Positions 1 to 8,225 of a stretch of 64,000 bases of DNA are shown here, piece after piece; the stretch's first letter is position 1, and each line of letters starts with the position of its first letter. The notes under the pieces were generated by a model. It was not told the DNA's origin. It saw only the letters and a program-made list of their open reading frames with translations, and made no database searches. Source of the DNA: BNXB01 sp031548005 (GTDB lineage: Bacteria; Bacteroidota; Bacteroidia; Bacteroidales; Azobacteroidaceae); assembly GCA_031548005.1 (NCBI GenBank), contig JAVBRK010000011.1, forward strand, positions 41,761 through 105,760. The letters run 5' to 3'. The translations under genes and the position numbers were made by a program.

Positions 1-930
1 GACATCGTGGTATTCAACTTTCCGGCAGGCGATACCGTCGCCCTCGGACAGCAAGACGTCGATTATTATCAGCTCTGCGAACTGGAAGGTTACCGGAATG
101 TAAACACCAACAAGGGCAAATACGGCGAAATTGTTTACCGTCCGGTCGACCGCCGGGAAAATTATGTAAAACGTTGTATCGGGATGCCGGGCGATTCGTT
201 GCAGGTCATCAACAACGAAACGTTCATAAACGGGCAGAAAATGAAAGACCCTGAAAAGATGCAGTTGGTCTACTTCGTAGAAACGACCGGTATGCTGATT
301 TCAGAGAAACAGTTCCGGGAACTCGGAGTCAGTCTGGACGACCAATATCTTTACAATAAAGACCTGAGCGCCAGGGCTGCTTTCGAGATGTTAGGCATTC
401 AGCCCAATGCAAACGGGAATTATAACCCGGTTTATATGGTACCTCTGACCAAAGAAGCCCTGGGGAAAATCCAGAAATCGGGGATTGCCAAATCGATTAT
501 CGTACAGCCTGAAATTTTCGGAGGCCCTTATGTTTATCCGGGAAAATCCCTCCAGGCAGGATGGACAAGGGATAATTACGGTCCGGTCTGGATTCCTAAA
601 AAGGGAGCTACCATCCGGTTGACTCCTGATAATCTGGCGCTTTACTCCCGTTGTATTAAAAACTACGAACTGAACGACCTGAAAGTCGAGAACGGCCGTA
701 TATTGATTAACGGAAGTCCGGCCGATAGCTATACATTCAAATACGACTATTATTTCATGATGGGAGATAACCGTCATAAATCGGCGGATTCCCGCTTCTG
801 GGGATTCGTTCCGGAAGACCATGTTGTCGGTAAACCACTTTTAGTGTGGCTGTCGACCGATAAGGACCGCAACCTCTTCAATGGCGGAATCCGTTGGAAA
901 CGCCTGTTCAAGATGGTGGGTAATGAATAA
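1..930 (+). CDS. lepB: Signal peptidase I (5'-truncated by window edge)
   Basis: Type I (S26) signal peptidase, which removes signal peptides from exported proteins at the outer face of the inner membrane. The window opens in frame inside the gene, so the start, the N-terminal membrane anchor and the catalytic serine box must lie upstream; the GTG at position 7 is not a credible start. The catalytic lysine box is visible as YVKRCIGMPGDS around window residue 57. The family box GDNRxxSxDSR is seen as GDNRHKSADSRFWGF near residue 250. About 190 residues separate the two boxes, a long insert as in Bacteroidales LepB proteins. The stop overlaps the next gene's ATG by 8 bases, suggesting one transcript. 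Confidence 0.93.
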   Translation, partial: DIVVFNFPAGDTVALGQQDVDYYQLCELEGYRNVNTNKGKYGEIVYRPVDRRENYVKRCIGMPGDSLQVINNETFINGQKMKDPEKMQLVYFVETTGMLISEKQFRELGVSLDDQYLYNKDLSARAAFEMLGIQPNANGNYNPVYMVPLTKEALGKIQKSGIAKSIIVQPEIFGGPYVYPGKSLQAGWTRDNYGPVWIPKKGATIRLTPDNLALYSRCIKNYELNDLKVENGRILINGSPADSYTFKYDYYFMMGDNRHKSADSRFWGFVPEDHVVGKPLLVWLSTDKDRNLFNGGIRWKRLFKMVGNE

Positions 931-1561
931 TGGCTCCATTCTGCTTTCTACTACTTATTTAGGACCAATCGATTACTACCGGTGTCTTTCCGGAGCAAAA
1001 ACGGCAGTAATCGAACGGTACTGCAATTATATCAAACAAACCTACCGGAACCGGTGTATCATTGCTTCGGCAAACGGGCCTCAATCCTTAAGTATCCCGA
1101 TAGAACGGATGCCTGAGGCTAAATGCCTCACCAAGGATATCCGGATCTCGGAACACGACAACTGGAGGCGCCTGCACTGGAATGCAATCGTATCGGCTTA
1201 CAACTCCACTCCGTTTTTCGAATACTACGAAGACGATTTTCGTCCATTCTACGAACAAAAGTTCGATTTCCTGTTCGACTTCAACGAAGCTTTAAGGGAG
1301 TTGGCTTGCAGATTGTTAGACATCCAGCCGGAGGTTTCCTACTCGACTAGTTACACATCTCCCTATTATATCCCGGCCGATAGCAACGAACAGATCCAGG
1401 TATCCGATCTGCGCGAAGCGATACACCCTAAGAAGGCTCCTGTTCATCCCGATTTTAAACCATATTACCAGGTTTTCAGCGGTAAGTATGGCTTCCAATC
1501 GAACCTCAGCATAATCGACCTGCTATTCAATATGGGACCCGAGTCCATCTTCTTTTTATAA
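923..1561 (+). CDS. WbqC-family protein
   Basis: Cytoplasmic protein of about 212 residues resembling the WbqC-like family, named after a gene in O-antigen clusters; its biochemical role is not established. Seen in the sequence: the N-terminal LLSTTYLGPIDYYRCL segment, an RCIIASANGPQSLSIPI strand and a KxxxxDIRIS...W..LHWNAI block, all typical of this family. I chose ATG 923 because the longer reading frame starts inside lepB with unrelated residues. The 8-base overlap with lepB indicates translational coupling, and the lepB-wbqC neighbourhood is common in Bacteroidales. It ends 33 bases before the convergent apbE stop. Confidence 0.8.
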   Translation: MNNGSILLSTTYLGPIDYYRCLSGAKTAVIERYCNYIKQTYRNRCIIASANGPQSLSIPIERMPEAKCLTKDIRISEHDNWRRLHWNAIVSAYNSTPFFEYYEDDFRPFYEQKFDFLFDFNEALRELACRLLDIQPEVSYSTSYTSPYYIPADSNEQIQVSDLREAIHPKKAPVHPDFKPYYQVFSGKYGFQSNLSIIDLLFNMGPESIFFL

Positions 1562-1594
1562 TCGGGACTACCGGGTACGAAAGGAACAAACCGG

Positions 1595-2587
1595 TTATTC
1601 ACTACGACTACTTATACCTGGATCAGATTGAATGACTTTCATATTTCCTTCCGGATCGGCATAAATAAACAGGTAATCCATATCCGGCAGGCTATCGGCC
1701 AACTTCCGGGCTTCCTCTAATCCCATGGTCATAAAAGCAGTGGCATAGGCATCGGCAGTCATGCAATCATTGGCGATCACCGTTGCGCTCAACAGATTCT
1801 GTTCTGCCGGATAACCGGTATGAGGGTCGATCGTATGAGCATACTTCTTGCCGTTTTTAATGTAAAAATTACGATAGTTCCCGGAGGTCGCCAGGGAGCG
1901 GTCGCACAATTCCAGTACTTCCAGTCGTTCTTTTTTCAATCCGGTACGATCATCATCAGGCTTCGTAATTTCAATCCGCCAGCATTCTCCCCGGGGGTTG
2001 TGACCTTTCGCCCGGATCTCCCCTCCTATTTCTACCATATAATTTTGAATACCGTGCGAATCCAGTAAACCGGCCACCACATCGCAGGAATAGCCCTTGG
2101 CAATGGCAGAGGCATTGAGAATCAGCCTCGGATCGTCCTTGACTACATGCCGGCCTTCCAAACGGACTTTCCGGTAACCGACGAACGCTTTTACGCTATC
2201 GATCATTTCGGGAGTCACCGTGTCGGACCGGGAAAATCCAAATCCCCACAGGTTGACAAAAGGGGCACAGGTAATATCGAAAGCGCCTCCGGAAGCTTCG
2301 GAAACTTCTTTCGACTTATTGAATACAGCCATGAAATAATTGTCTACCTCCACCTCCTGATTGTTGTTCACCCGGTAGATAACCGACTTGTTATTAAAAG
2401 GATTCAATGAAAGGTCAAAGCTGTCCAGCACCGCCTGAATGGATTTTCCAAGAGGTTCTTTGTACTCGTATTTGATATGATAGGAAGTATGAAAAATTTC
2501 TCCCTGTGACAAATAATACTCCTGATGTTCCCGGCAGGATACAAAAAACAGGCATAAAATGAGCAAGCATATTCTGAAATGAGTCAT
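1595..2587 (-). CDS. apbE: FAD:protein FMN transferase, lipoprotein (ApbE)
   Basis: ApbE-family flavin transferase, which attaches FMN covalently to Thr/Ser residues of exported flavoproteins such as NqrC/RnfG subunits, using FAD and Mg2+. The start at 2587 gives a clean lipoprotein signal (MTHFRICLLILCLFFVSC, lipobox FVSC), so the protein is membrane-anchored; a longer frame would add 24 unlikely residues. Family features seen: the SLNPFNNKSVIYRVN segment, the SGGAFDIT motif, the MVEIGGEIRAKG strand and the C-terminal metal-site block NDCMTADAYATAFMTMG. Length, about 330 residues, is normal. It is transcribed alone, convergent with the WbqC gene and divergent from glyS. Confidence 0.92.
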   Translation of the reverse strand: MTHFRICLLILCLFFVSCREHQEYYLSQGEIFHTSYHIKYEYKEPLGKSIQAVLDSFDLSLNPFNNKSVIYRVNNNQEVEVDNYFMAVFNKSKEVSEASGGAFDITCAPFVNLWGFGFSRSDTVTPEMIDSVKAFVGYRKVRLEGRHVVKDDPRLILNASAIAKGYSCDVVAGLLDSHGIQNYMVEIGGEIRAKGHNPRGECWRIEITKPDDDRTGLKKERLEVLELCDRSLATSGNYRNFYIKNGKKYAHTIDPHTGYPAEQNLLSATVIANDCMTADAYATAFMTMGLEEARKLADSLPDMDYLFIYADPEGNMKVIQSDPGISSRSE

Positions 2588-2693
2588 ATTGCAATGTATT
2601 GGTTCGATTTTGCAGTAAAAATACTGCTTTTCATCCAAAGGGCGGTAGAACATAATCATAAAATTACCTTACTCGTATTTATAGCCTTAAACA

Positions 2694-2725
2694 TTTGTGA
2701 TGCTGTAAAAAAATCGTTTACTTTG
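2694..2725 (+). promoter_or_regulatory. Probable Bacteroidetes-type promoter of glyS
   Basis: TTTG at 2694-2697, a 20-base spacer, then TTACTTTG at 2718-2725. This matches the -33 TTTG and -7 TAnnTTTG elements of Bacteroidetes with one mismatch in the -7 box. It lies 24 bases before the glyS ATG. Confidence 0.45.
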
Positions 2726-2748
2726 CAAGCTGAAATTTATTATAATCT

Positions 2749-4299
2749 ATGGCACAGCAAGAAGATGTTTTTAAAAAGTTAGTATCACATTGTAAAGAAT
2801 ATGGATTTGTTTTCCCTTCTTCCGAAATTTACGATGGCCTCGGGGCCGTTTACGACTACGGACAGAATGGGGTAGAACTCAAAAATAATATCAAAAAATA
2901 CTGGTGGGACAGCATGACATTGCTGAATGAGAACGTGGTGGGTATCGACTCTGCTATTTTCATGCACCCGACCATTTGGAAAGCTTCAGGACACGTGGAT
3001 GCTTTCAATGATCCGTTGATCGACAATAAAGACTCGAAAAAACGTTACCGTGCCGACGTACTGATCGAAGAACAATTAGCTAAATTCGAAGATAAAATCA
3101 ATAAAGAAATTGAAAAAGCGGCCAAGCGTTTTGGCGACTCTTTCGATGAAAAACAATTCCGGGAAACCAATCCCCGGGTACTGGAAAACCAGGCCAAAAT
3201 CGACGAATTGCACGGACGTTTCGCCCGGGCTCTGAACGATAGCAACCTGGAAGACCTACGCCAGATCATCCTCGATTACGAAATTGTTTGTCCGATTTCC
3301 GGAACCCGCAACTGGACAGAAGTACGTCAGTTCAACCTGATGTTTGCCACCGAAATGGGCTCGACAGCCGATGGAGCCATGAAAATATACCTTCGTCCGG
3401 AAACTGCTCAAGGAATTTTTGTAAACTTCCTGAACGTGCAAAAAAGCGGCCGGATGAAAGTTCCGTTCGGTATTGCCCAGATAGGAAAAGCCTTCCGGAA
3501 TGAAATCGTAGCACGTCAGTTCGTGTTCCGCATGCGTGAATTTGAACAAATGGAGATGCAATTTTTCGTCCGTCCGGGAGAAGAGCTCGAGTGGTTTGCC
3601 AAATGGAAGGAAATTCGCATGAAATGGCATAAAACCCTTCGATTGGGTGACAAAAAATACCGCTACCACGATCACGAGAAGCTGGCCCACTATGCTAATG
3701 CAGCAACCGACATCGAATTCGAAATGCCTTTTGGATTCAAGGAAGTGGAAGGAATCCATTCCCGCACCGACTTCGATTTGAGCAGCCACGAAAAATTCTC
3801 CGGCAAAAAGATACAATATTTCGATCCGGAACTGAATCAATCTTATGTTCCTTATGTTATCGAAACTTCGATCGGAGTAGACCGGATGTTCCTCAGTATC
3901 ATGGCCGGATCGTACTGTGAAGAAACGCTCGAGGGCGGAGATATCCGTGTCGTACTGAAATTGCCCCCGGCATTGGCTCCGGTGAAATTAGCAGTACTGC
4001 CGTTAGTCAAGAAAGACGGATTGCCCGAAAAAGCCCGGGAAATCATGGACCGGCTGAAATTTAATTTCAATTGCCAATACGACGAAAAAGACACAGTCGG
4101 AAAACGTTACCGCCGTCAGGATGCCATCGGAACTCCTTATTGCGTAACAGTGGATTACGACAGTCTGAAAGACAACTGCGTCACCATCCGGTACCGGGAT
4201 ACGATGGAACAGGAACGTGTTCCGATTGCCGAACTGGAAAATATTATCTCCGATAAAGTCAGTATGAAAAATTTATTAAAACAGATTGCCGAATCATAA
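2749..4299 (+). CDS. glyS: Glycine--tRNA ligase, dimeric class II type
   Basis: Charges tRNA-Gly with glycine in the cytoplasm. This is the single-chain dimeric (GlyQS, eukaryote/archaeon-like) enzyme and not the alpha2beta2 form. Class II motifs seen: RPETAQGIFVNF, motif 2 as FRNEIVARQFVFRMREFEQME, and motif 3 as ETSIGVDRMFLSIM. The C-terminal anticodon-binding domain follows (VKLAVLPLVKKDGL... RYRRQDAIGTPYCVTVD). The length of 516 residues is typical. The ATG at 2749 follows a plausible promoter. lemA starts 13 bases after its stop and is probably co-transcribed. Confidence 0.97.
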   Translation: MAQQEDVFKKLVSHCKEYGFVFPSSEIYDGLGAVYDYGQNGVELKNNIKKYWWDSMTLLNENVVGIDSAIFMHPTIWKASGHVDAFNDPLIDNKDSKKRYRADVLIEEQLAKFEDKINKEIEKAAKRFGDSFDEKQFRETNPRVLENQAKIDELHGRFARALNDSNLEDLRQIILDYEIVCPISGTRNWTEVRQFNLMFATEMGSTADGAMKIYLRPETAQGIFVNFLNVQKSGRMKVPFGIAQIGKAFRNEIVARQFVFRMREFEQMEMQFFVRPGEELEWFAKWKEIRMKWHKTLRLGDKKYRYHDHEKLAHYANAATDIEFEMPFGFKEVEGIHSRTDFDLSSHEKFSGKKIQYFDPELNQSYVPYVIETSIGVDRMFLSIMAGSYCEETLEGGDIRVVLKLPPALAPVKLAVLPLVKKDGLPEKAREIMDRLKFNFNCQYDEKDTVGKRYRRQDAIGTPYCVTVDYDSLKDNCVTIRYRDTMEQERVPIAELENIISDKVSMKNLLKQIAES

Positions 4300-4312
4300 A
4301 AGAAGAATGTAT

Positions 4313-4903
4313 ATGAAAAAAGGATTAATTATTATTGCCGCTCTTGTAGCTTTGGCTGCCATTATTTTCTTTTGGTACACAGGAACTTACAACAAACTTG
4401 TTAAAGCCGACGAAACCGTTACCGCCCAATGGGGTAATGTAGAAAACCAATACCAACGCCGTTCCGACCTGATCCCTAATCTGGTCGCCACTGTGAAAGG
4501 CTATGCCGAACACGAGCAAAATACGCTGGAAGGGGTGATCCAGGCCCGGGCAAAAGCAACCCAGGTAAGTATTGATCCGACCAACCTGAACGAGCAAACC
4601 ATGGCTCAGTTCCAGGCTGCCCAGGGAGAATTATCTTCTGCCCTGAGTCGTTTGTTAGTCAGTGTGGAACGTTATCCGGATCTGAAAGCCAACCAGAATT
4701 TCATGGATTTACAGGCGCAATTGGAAGGAACCGAGAACCGGATTGCCTACCAACGGGAAGAATTCAATAAAACGGCCCGTGAGTACAATACCCTGCTTCG
4801 CAGATTCCCGAACAATATCATAGCCGGTATGTCGGGCTTCTCGGCTAAACCGTATTTCAAAGCAGAAGCGGGAGCTGAAAAAGCGCCCGAAGTTAAATTT
4901 TAA
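4313..4903 (+). CDS. lemA: LemA family membrane protein
   Basis: Short single-pass membrane protein of the LemA family, widespread and of unclear function. The N-terminus has one hydrophobic segment (GLIIIAALVALAAIIFFWY), followed by the diagnostic core VTAQWGNVENQYQRRSDLIP and NLVATVKGYAEHE, and C-terminally ERYPDLKANQNFMDLQAQLE and FNKTAREYNTLLRRFP. The rest is helical, in line with the known four-helix bundle. ATG 4313 puts the membrane segment at the N-terminus; ATG 4307 is possible, and the longer frame reaching back into glyS is not credible. The FKBP gene follows after 3 bases. Confidence 0.93.
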   Translation: MKKGLIIIAALVALAAIIFFWYTGTYNKLVKADETVTAQWGNVENQYQRRSDLIPNLVATVKGYAEHEQNTLEGVIQARAKATQVSIDPTNLNEQTMAQFQAAQGELSSALSRLLVSVERYPDLKANQNFMDLQAQLEGTENRIAYQREEFNKTAREYNTLLRRFPNNIIAGMSGFSAKPYFKAEAGAEKAPEVKF

Positions 4904-4906
4904 CCG

Positions 4907-5434
4907 ATGAAGACAGAATTAATGAAGAATAAAATCTTTTTGTGGATACTTTGTCTTCCGTTAGCGTTGGCAATCACCTCCTGCAAAGACGATGACGACG
5001 ATTACAGCGAATGGAAGGAGACCAATGAGGCTGCGTTCAATGCCATTGTTTCCAATCCGGCCTATCAATCGGTAACTACACCTGAAGGTCCAGGCGCCGT
5101 TTATGTTAAGAAACTGAAAAACGGAACAGGCGCTGAAAAACCCATTTATACCTCCAAGGTCAATGTGCATTATAAGGGAACGCTCTATGATGGCGCCCAG
5201 TTTGACGCCAGCCCCGACGGAGTTGCCAGTTCTTTTTCTGTAAACGGAGTCGTCAGCGGATTTGCCGTTGCTTTGCAGAATATGGTCGTAGGCGATAAAT
5301 GGGAAGTCTGGATTCCCTGGAATTTAGGATATGGCTCACCAGGACTAACTGACAGATATGGAAATCAAGTCATTGCTCCATACAGCACTTTGGTTTTCGA
5401 GGTCGAAATGGTCAGTTTTGAAAAATATCCCTGA
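4907..5434 (+). CDS. FKBP-type peptidyl-prolyl isomerase, lipoprotein
   Basis: Envelope-anchored proline isomerase that helps fold exported proteins. An SPII signal (LCLPLALAITSC, lipobox ITSC near residue 26) is followed by an acidic DDDDD linker, common in Bacteroidetes surface lipoproteins. The FKBP domain covers roughly residues 65-172: VNVHYKGTLYDGAQFDAS, FSVNGVVSGFAVALQNMVVG, DKWEVWIPWNLGYGSPG and STLVFEVEMVSF, with aromatic active-site residues in place. ATG 4907 is used; ATG 4922 would also retain the signal. It is the last gene of the glyS-lemA-FKBP run and is followed by a terminator-like hairpin. Confidence 0.9.
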   Translation: MKTELMKNKIFLWILCLPLALAITSCKDDDDDYSEWKETNEAAFNAIVSNPAYQSVTTPEGPGAVYVKKLKNGTGAEKPIYTSKVNVHYKGTLYDGAQFDASPDGVASSFSVNGVVSGFAVALQNMVVGDKWEVWIPWNLGYGSPGLTDRYGNQVIAPYSTLVFEVEMVSFEKYP

Positions 5435-5461
5435 TAAAACAGCGCTTTTTGAAAAAAATTG

Positions 5462-5500
5462 CAGGGGCTGCCGGTATTCCACCAGTAGTCCCTGTTTTAT
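5462..5500 (+). terminator. Probable intrinsic terminator after the FKBP gene
   Basis: CAGGGGCT (5462-5469) pairs with AGTCCCTG (5487-5494) with one G-T wobble, followed directly by TTTTATTATT. It sits 27 bases after the FKBP stop. Confidence 0.5.
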
Positions 5501-5713
5501 TATTCCCGGCTCTATTAAACTATTTAAACAATTTCAATTATTTCGTTAAAAAATCTCACAAATAAACAATTAACTCATAATATTAAAAACAAAAAGCCAT
5601 TCAAAGAACTTTTACACTTTCATATAAAATTGTTCTCAAATAGGCCCGCTATTATCGAAAATTTTAACTGCAAAAGTCCTGTTTCCATTTCTCAAAATCT
5701 TTTCTTGAAAAAT
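5501..5713. other. AT-rich gap without a recognisable gene
   Basis: Very AT-rich sequence with short stop-broken frames on both strands. No tRNA, repeat array or promoter was recognised. It separates the conserved glyS-lemA-FKBP block from the accessory region. Confidence 0.5.
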
Positions 5714-5782
5714 TTAAACAGTTTCTAAGATTTGTTGAATACCGCGGATATATTCCGACGGATCGTGTGTTAATATTTCCAT
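5714..5782 (-). pseudogene. 22-codon scrap resembling the N-terminus of a SIR2-like protein
   Basis: A minus-strand ATG frame reads MEILTHDPSEYIRGIQQILE and then two more residues before a stop. The HDPSEYIRGIQQIL stretch resembles, from memory, the first residues of Bacteroidetes SIR2-domain proteins, in which a NAD-binding GAGTS motif would follow; here the frame ends. It lies 10 bases downstream of the AAA_14 ATPase gene on the same strand. It could be the stub of a deleted gene or chance; the assignment is weak. Confidence 0.25.
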
Positions 5783-5792
5783 ATTTATATTC

Positions 5793-6977
5793 TTAAAACA
5801 ATTCTTTCGGATTAATCTTCAAAAATTCCGCGTAAGGAATTCCACTGGTACCGACCAGTAACATCTTATCAGGATGAAATTTCTCATTAAATATGCCCAT
5901 TCCTTCATTGTCTGCACTGACACCGCTTTTTACCTCCAGTCCGATTACCTTATTCCCTTTTTCGAGAATGAAATCTACTTCATTATTACCCTCTCGCCAG
6001 TAATGGAGATTATATCTCTCGGATATCGAATGATTGAGTAAATGAGCGCCCACAGACGATTCAACCAACCTGCCCCAGAGCTTTGGATTTACAATGGCTG
6101 TCGGGTAAGTTTCGTCATCCTGCGATGTTAGCAATGCGTTATTATATACTTGAAATTTCGGACTGGATGACCGTTTCCGAATTACGCTCCCTGCATATTT
6201 CTCCAATCCACCTAACAAACCACAATCGGATAACAACTTGAGGTAATTTGCTATAGTCGTAGTATTACCTGCATCCTGTAACTGTCCTGTGATTTTTGTA
6301 TATGACAAAATCTGTCCTGAATACAGGCATCCAATCTCAAACAGACGTTTTAATAATGCAGGCTTATCTACGCGGGTGAGCATTAAAATATCTTTGGAGA
6401 TACTGGTCTCTATAAGAGAATCCTTTATATAGCTTTTCCAACGCTCTTCATCTTCAATTAATAAAGCAGAACCGGGGTATCCTCCGAAATAGATATACTG
6501 TTCGATAGACCAACCAAAAGCAGCAGTCATTTCAGCAAATGACCAATGACCAAGATAAAACGTTTCAAAACGTCCGGCCAACGATTCGGTTAAACCTTTC
6601 TGAATAAGAAGACGAGAAGAACCCAACAGAATAACCTTGATATTTATGTTCTCACGGGTATCCTTATCCCATTGCTGCTTGACAACTTCGCTCCAGTTAT
6701 CTATTTTTTGTATCTCATCAATCACAAGGAGATATTCCGAAGCGCTGGAGGCTTTCATTTTCAGCCTGGCCGTCTCCCAAGCTTGCATCAGCCAAGCTGA
6801 GTTAGTTGCTGAGATAGCGTCGGCCGACTCAGATACATACGATATGGATAATTGAGACAATAACTGATTCACCATAGTAGTTTTACCCACCTGGCGAGGC
6901 CCAAGAATGACCTGAATGAACTTTCGCGGCTCTTCTATCCTTGATTTAACTTGCTTTAAATAAGAACGTTCGTACAT
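5793..6977 (-). CDS. AAA_14 / DUF4143 family ATPase
   Basis: Stand-alone P-loop ATPase of the AAA_14 plus DUF4143 type, common in Bacteroidetes accessory regions; function unknown. Walker A is GPRQVGKTT at residues 26-34 and Walker B is LLVIDEIQK near residue 90. The segment ILLGSSRLLIQKGLTESLAG is the usual sensor and arginine region. A winged-helix stretch (ILSYTKITGQLQDAGNTTTI) and a C-terminal nuclease-like DUF4143 fold (LHYWREGNNEVDFILEKGNK...GLEVKSG) follow. The last block keeps the E-VDF-E-K residues of a PD-(D/E)XK core. Length, 394 residues, is normal. It has its own promoter and is transcribed alone. Confidence 0.88.
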   Translation of the reverse strand: MYERSYLKQVKSRIEEPRKFIQVILGPRQVGKTTMVNQLLSQLSISYVSESADAISATNSAWLMQAWETARLKMKASSASEYLLVIDEIQKIDNWSEVVKQQWDKDTRENINIKVILLGSSRLLIQKGLTESLAGRFETFYLGHWSFAEMTAAFGWSIEQYIYFGGYPGSALLIEDEERWKSYIKDSLIETSISKDILMLTRVDKPALLKRLFEIGCLYSGQILSYTKITGQLQDAGNTTTIANYLKLLSDCGLLGGLEKYAGSVIRKRSSSPKFQVYNNALLTSQDDETYPTAIVNPKLWGRLVESSVGAHLLNHSISERYNLHYWREGNNEVDFILEKGNKVIGLEVKSGVSADNEGMGIFNEKFHPDKMLLVGTSGIPYAEFLKINPKELF

Positions 6978-7005
6978 TTTTAAATAATTTACTCAATACT
7001 TCAAG

Positions 7006-7036
7006 CAAATTTACTCAAAACATTCAGACTGCCAAA
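7006..7036 (-). promoter_or_regulatory. Bacteroidetes-type promoter of the AAA_14 ATPase gene
   Basis: On the minus strand TTTG (7033-7036), a 19-base spacer and TAAATTTG (7006-7013): a full match to -33 TTTG / -7 TAnnTTTG, with the -7 box 28 bases before the ATG. Confidence 0.65.
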
Positions 7037-7175
7037 ATAATCTGAATTTTTTATCAGATTCTTCTCCGATAATTCACTAATTTTCAGCGTATTATAAAAA
7101 CCGCATCCCAAAACATCTTCACAAATCTGTAACACACAACCACCCTTTTTTTTCTTGAATCGTTAACTAATATCA

Positions 7176-7595
7176 GTGACGGAATCCCGGTTGGCTCAAC
7201 TCAAACAGGAGTATGAGCCATATAAAGCGCAGGAAGATATGGATTTGTTTTTCGGCGTATTTCCCAAACTAAGCGAACATTTACGGATAGTACAGTTATG
7301 CAAGGGCATCGGATTAACAATAGAGAGTATTAGAAAGCTATTCAACGGCGAATCCGTATCCGTTACGGGCAAGCTTCACTCTCCCGAACACGACCACGAT
7401 TTCAGCGTACAAGATGCCAAATTGCAACCATTCAGGGAGCAGGACAATCCGAACAAGTTTCGCCTTTCCCTCAATGGTCAAAATATTATCGACTGGTTCA
7501 AGCAGAAATACCAAGAGATAAACCAAGTTATAAGACCGCATATCAAGCCCCCGGCAAAGCCGGAAGTGGTTAAAAACAAAGGTTTTAAGCGGTAA
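7176..7595 (+). pseudogene. Probable C-terminal remnant of a mobile-element (mobilization-like) protein
   Basis: A 139-residue frame with only a GTG start, closed by a stop 9-12 bases upstream, no visible ribosome-binding site, and a charged helical N-terminus (RLAQLKQEYEPYKAQEDMD) that looks like the inside of a longer coiled-coil protein. The middle (KLFNGESVSVTGKLHSPEHD) and the tail ending KPEVVKNKGFKR remind me of C-terminal regions of Bacteroidales mobilization proteins, but I cannot confirm the family. Its position among other broken genes supports decay. It could still be translated as a small protein. Confidence 0.4.
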
Positions 7596-7673
7596 TCTGA
7601 GGCTATTTCATAGATATTTGCTAAATTTGAACGCAAAATTTGCAACAGAGTGTTATACATAAAAAATATAGAT

Positions 7674-8131
7674 ATGCTAATACATCAGGGAAGTAAAATA
7701 ATAGAATCGGAAAGGCTTACTTTAAGGGCATTTCAATATACAGATGATGAAAAGCTTGATTATTACCGTTGGGCTATTATCGAAAAGCAATCTCAGGTTT
7801 GCATTGGTCAGATTGCTATTTCTTGGTAAATGACAAAAATCATTTTTGCGAAATAGAATATGCTTTGGGGCAAAAATTCCACAGGAAAGGTTATGCAACA
7901 GAAGCAGTAAACAGCATTTTGGATTTCAGCTTTAATCAGGTTAATTTCCATAAAGTACAAGTATGTCATAAAGAAGGAAATATTGCATCACAGGGAGTAA
8001 TCCGAAAATGTAATTTCATCTACGAAGGTACTCTACGTGATTTCTTTTATATGAATGGAAAATATGTAAACAGGCTGTACTACTCTATTTTGAAAGATGA
8101 GTACAAGGGGAGTAAAGAAAGATTGGGATGA
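7674..8131 (+). pseudogene. Frameshifted and internally deleted GNAT acetyltransferase
   Basis: From ATG 7674 one frame reads IIESERLTLRAFQYTDDEKL, a typical GNAT beginning, then YYRWAIIEKQSQVCIGQIA, and ends at a stop near 7830. The other frame continues without loss as YFLVNDKNHFCEIEYALGQ, then FHRKGYATEAV (the acetyl-CoA binding motif), and ends in MNGKYVNRLYYSILKDEYK. Adding one T near 7817 joins QIA to YFLVND, so a one-base deletion is likely. Between TDDEKL and YYRWAI about 30-40 residues normally present in GNATs are missing. A -7-like TAAATTTG lies at 7622-7629. The gene is non-functional as it stands. Confidence 0.75.
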
Positions 8132-8225
8132 ATTACAAATTACACAACTGACAAACATCTAACTTTAGGAGCCTTGTCAAGAATGCCAACAACTATATCC
8201 AAAAAGAGAATAAATAATAAGCAAT

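Noticed and set aside
3256..3840. A 194-codon antisense frame inside glyS
   Set aside because: Shadow of a strongly conserved class II synthetase; no recognisable motifs.
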